Part shown: positions 63,401-64,000 of the stretch, piece by piece
Layout of the letters: each line of letters opens with the position of its first letter
Numbering within the stretch: the first letter of the stretch is position 1
NCBI GenBank assembly: GCA_023014485.1
Contig: JAJOZX010000997.1
Span: 402,501-466,500, forward strand
Length of the DNA: 64,000 bases
Source of the DNA: Bathynomus jamesi
Taxonomy: Eukaryota; Arthropoda; Malacostraca; Isopoda; Cirolanidae
Direction of reading: 5' to 3'
The notes under the pieces: model-generated
What the model was told of the DNA's origin: nothing
The model's input: only the letters and a program-made list of their open reading frames with translations
Database searches by the model: none
Made by a program: the position numbers and the translations under genes

Positions 63401-64000
63401 TGGGATGAATTTCACAATTAAACACATGAAATGAATGAATGATGCAAACCCACAAGGAAAAAGAAAACTGATTCCAAGGCCTTTTGTGTATTCAGAACTA
63501 CACCTCATCAGAGAATGAAGGGAGAAGGCAAGATGACAAAAATATATACGTATGTACAATGGAACAGAGAAATAAAAAGATTAGCACATGATTAACAAAA
63601 GTTGATTAAAGGCAAAATGTATTTTAACAGGATATTGTCAACCTGCATTGTTATTGAAATTATTTTTAAAATGGATAAATGCACATTCTAGAGTATTTCT
63701 TTCAATTATATCTGCGTTTTTAAAGAGCGCTTTAGAACTATCCCACTTGATACTATGATTACATCTGTACATATAGTTAAACAATGCATTAGAATTATTT
63801 CCTATTCTACACGCATATTTATGCTGTTTTACCTTAATATCTTATTTTTCCCGTTTGGCCTATATATACTGAGTTACATCGTGTACATCCGATCGAATAC
63901 ACACAGCCAACCGCATTATCTGGGCTATTCTTTATTAGGCGTGATTTAACAGCATTATTATACTTAAAGACTAAATTGATACCAATTGCTTTAAGTAAGG
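63401..64000. other. No gene recognised; AT-rich end of window
   Basis: AT-rich DNA. CACAAGGAAAAAGAAAACTG near 63452 resembles an arm of the palindrome family at 37476-37619. No coding region can be supported. Confidence 0.5.

Overview
The window is eukaryotic genomic DNA. It is AT-rich, full of (TA)n microsatellites and intron-bearing genes, and heavily loaded with transposable elements. The mixture of element families suggests an arthropod, probably a crustacean. This is an inference from repeat character and not a species identification. No bacterial features (operons, ribosome binding sites, CRISPR arrays) are present.

Host genes. The best-supported host gene lies on the minus strand. 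It has twelve exons between 62808 and 30636, and every junction is phase-compatible with GT-AG borders. The visible part encodes about 1,319 residues: a long N-terminal region I do not recognise, a proline-rich segment, an RRM, an arginine-serine region, a second RRM and three CCCH zinc fingers. The true first exon is outside the window or not recognised. Two further minus-strand exons (29817-29698 and 22402-22274) join in phase and probably belong to a neighbouring gene. One possible plus-strand terminal exon lies at 17988-18234.

Layout. 1-1250: a piggyBac-type MITE and an internally deleted DD41D element. 1850-8815: a (TA)n tract with inverted-repeat flanks, holding a short poly(A) element and a GC-rich, nearly full-length but frameshifted non-LTR retrotransposon on the minus strand. 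9936-10641: a palindromic DD41D derivative. 10770-17030: a strongly decayed non-LTR element broken up by nested hAT-type insertions with clear 8-bp target duplications, a Tc1 element and MITEs. 17050-22270: small inverted-repeat elements and mostly unannotated AT-rich DNA. 22489-29610: a decayed Ty3/gypsy-like LTR retrotransposon lacking its RT core, with an OTU-like domain and two retropepsin-like segments. 29698-46610: the host gene, with introns filled by DD41D, hAT, pogo, SINE and MITE insertions. 46611-62755: one 16-kb intron holding a 3.9-kb element with TIRs of about 330 bp and a spliced transposase gene, a decayed non-LTR gag region, a Tigger/pogo remnant, tRNA-like repeats, Tc1 and DD41D copies.

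General pattern. Many element ends, both DNA transposons and poly(A) retroelements, abut (TA)n tracts, so these microsatellites act as repeated landing sites. No intact autonomous transposon was found. Several are one nonsense codon or one frameshift away from an open reading frame.
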